Source: Hungatella sp. UBA3048
GTDB taxonomy: Bacteria > Bacillota > Clostridia > Lachnospirales > Lachnospiraceae
Assembly (NCBI GenBank): GCA_002367105.1
Contig: DFCS01000020.1
Span: 259,997-321,751, forward strand
Length of the DNA stretch: 61,755 nucleotides
Reading direction: 5' to 3'
Each line of letters begins with the position of its first letter. The first letter of the stretch is position 1. Below are positions 61,349-61,755 of this stretch, piece after piece. Made by a program: the position numbers and the translations under genes. The notes below the pieces were generated by a model, which worked only from the letters and a program-made list of their open reading frames with translations, did no database searches and had not been told where the DNA came from.

Positions 61349-61447
61349 TCTAAAACAGCAATCTAAAACTGTTCTAAAATGGCCTCTAAAACAGGGTGAT
61401 TAAGTGAAAATTTGAAAATGGTTGAAAATGGTTGAAAATTTGAAAAT
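61349..61447 (+). repeat. Iterated TCTAAAA and TGAAAAT motifs
   Basis: TCTAAAA occurs four times (61349, 61362, 61373, 61385), then TGAAAAT five times (61405, 61413, 61423, 61433, 61441). Spacings are 8-13 bases. The rest of 61129-61664 is AT-rich and holds no convincing gene; a very short frame MEKELIKVAVW-stop at 61568-61603 may be a truncated gene start. Confidence 0.6.
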
Positions 61448-61624
61448 TATTCGATTTAGTAACATAAAAAGCATGGTTAGTAACATCATTTAGGTAATTG
61501 GAAAATTTTATGCTAAAATTAATCGCTTATTATATTATTTAAAAAGAGTGGAGTGGAAATTTTAAGCATGGAAAAAGAACTAATAAAGGTTGCTGTTTGG
61601 TAAGCGTCAAATAAAAATGTGTAT

Positions 61625-61661
61625 TTCAAAAGAGCCAACCTTCCGTTATAATGAAAGGTTG
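61625..61661 (-). terminator. Terminator of the leftward gene at the window edge
   Basis: On the minus strand CAACCTTTC / GAAGGTTG forms the stem, followed by GCTCTTTTG. Confidence 0.65.
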
Positions 61662-61664
61662 ACT

Positions 61665-61755
61665 TTATCGACACAGTTTCTGGATCAGCGGATCCCAGGG
61701 CATGTATTCTTCCAAATATTCAGGATATTCTAGAAACGAAGTTCCAGGGATATCA
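61665..61755 (-). CDS. C-terminal end of a leftward gene, possibly a transposase
   Basis: The last 30 codons read on the minus strand: DIPGTSFLEYPEYLEEYMPW then DPLIQKLCR-stop. The ending MPWDPLIQ resembles the C-terminal MPW motif of IS66-type transposases, but this is a weak match. The gene continues beyond the window. The frame ends just before a terminator. Confidence 0.4.
   Translation of the reverse strand, partial: DIPGTSFLEYPEYLEEYMPWDPLIQKLCR

Noticed and set aside
61349..61447. CRISPR array
   Set aside because: The units are only 7 bases with 1-6 base gaps; no repeat-spacer structure and no cas genes.

Overview
The window looks like chromosomal DNA of a low-to-moderate GC Gram-positive anaerobe of the class Clostridia, most likely family Lachnospiraceae (Lacrimispora / Clostridium saccharolyticum-like). 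The support is indirect: strong AGGAGG ribosome binding sites, many consensus sigma-A promoters with 17-bp spacers, a PduL plus AckA acetate module in place of Pta, zinc-type ribosomal protein L32, the tRNA-modifying enzyme TmcAL, and many sugar-uptake operons. No rRNA gene is visible, so genus is inference.

The left part (1-22400) is mostly housekeeping: asd, galM, an EamA exporter, topB, a hexapeptide-repeat protein, upp beside a decayed uracil permease, a DUF4163/DUF3298-type lipoprotein, tRNA-Leu(CAA), a small zinc-finger membrane protein, polA, coaE, walJ/yycJ, an ACT protein with its UPF0210 partner, a histidine phosphatase, a methyltransferase, a MIF-type tautomerase, a NUDIX hydrolase, tmcAL, pduL-ackA and yceD-rpmF. 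The polA product seems to have lost the catalytic residues of its 5'-nuclease domain. Three leaders (before polA, walJ and the methyltransferase) share a double-hairpin repeat.

The right part (22400-61755) is accessory. In order: a MarR regulator divergent from a PatB-type C-S lyase and a dicarboxylate-type symporter; an alcohol dehydrogenase remnant; a PTS EIICB plus metallo-hydrolase divergent from a DeoR regulator and an M24-fold protein that lacks most metal ligands; a scarred zone (30855-32935) with a ribbon-helix-helix gene and operator repeats of a mobile element joined to a truncated sugar isomerase; an ABC sugar importer with two large putative glycoside hydrolases; a LacI-controlled deoC / ribokinase-family / rbsD / rbsACB operon that looks better suited to 2-deoxyribose than ribose; and an RpiR-controlled operon with a PfkB kinase, class II aldolase, DhaK/DhaL pair and second ribose-type importer.

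The strongest candidate for something undescribed is that last operon (48742-56621). Its DhaK homologue carries asparagine in place of both histidines that dihydroxyacetone kinases use for substrate binding and chemistry, while DhaL is intact. Together with the kinase and aldolase this suggests import and splitting of a sugar or keto compound that is not dihydroxyacetone. The window ends with a remnant AraC/GyrI effector domain, an ECF sigma factor with an RsiV-like anti-sigma factor, a double MerR regulator with an ABC exporter, an AT-rich zone with iterated short repeats, and the 3' end of a leftward gene that may be a transposase.
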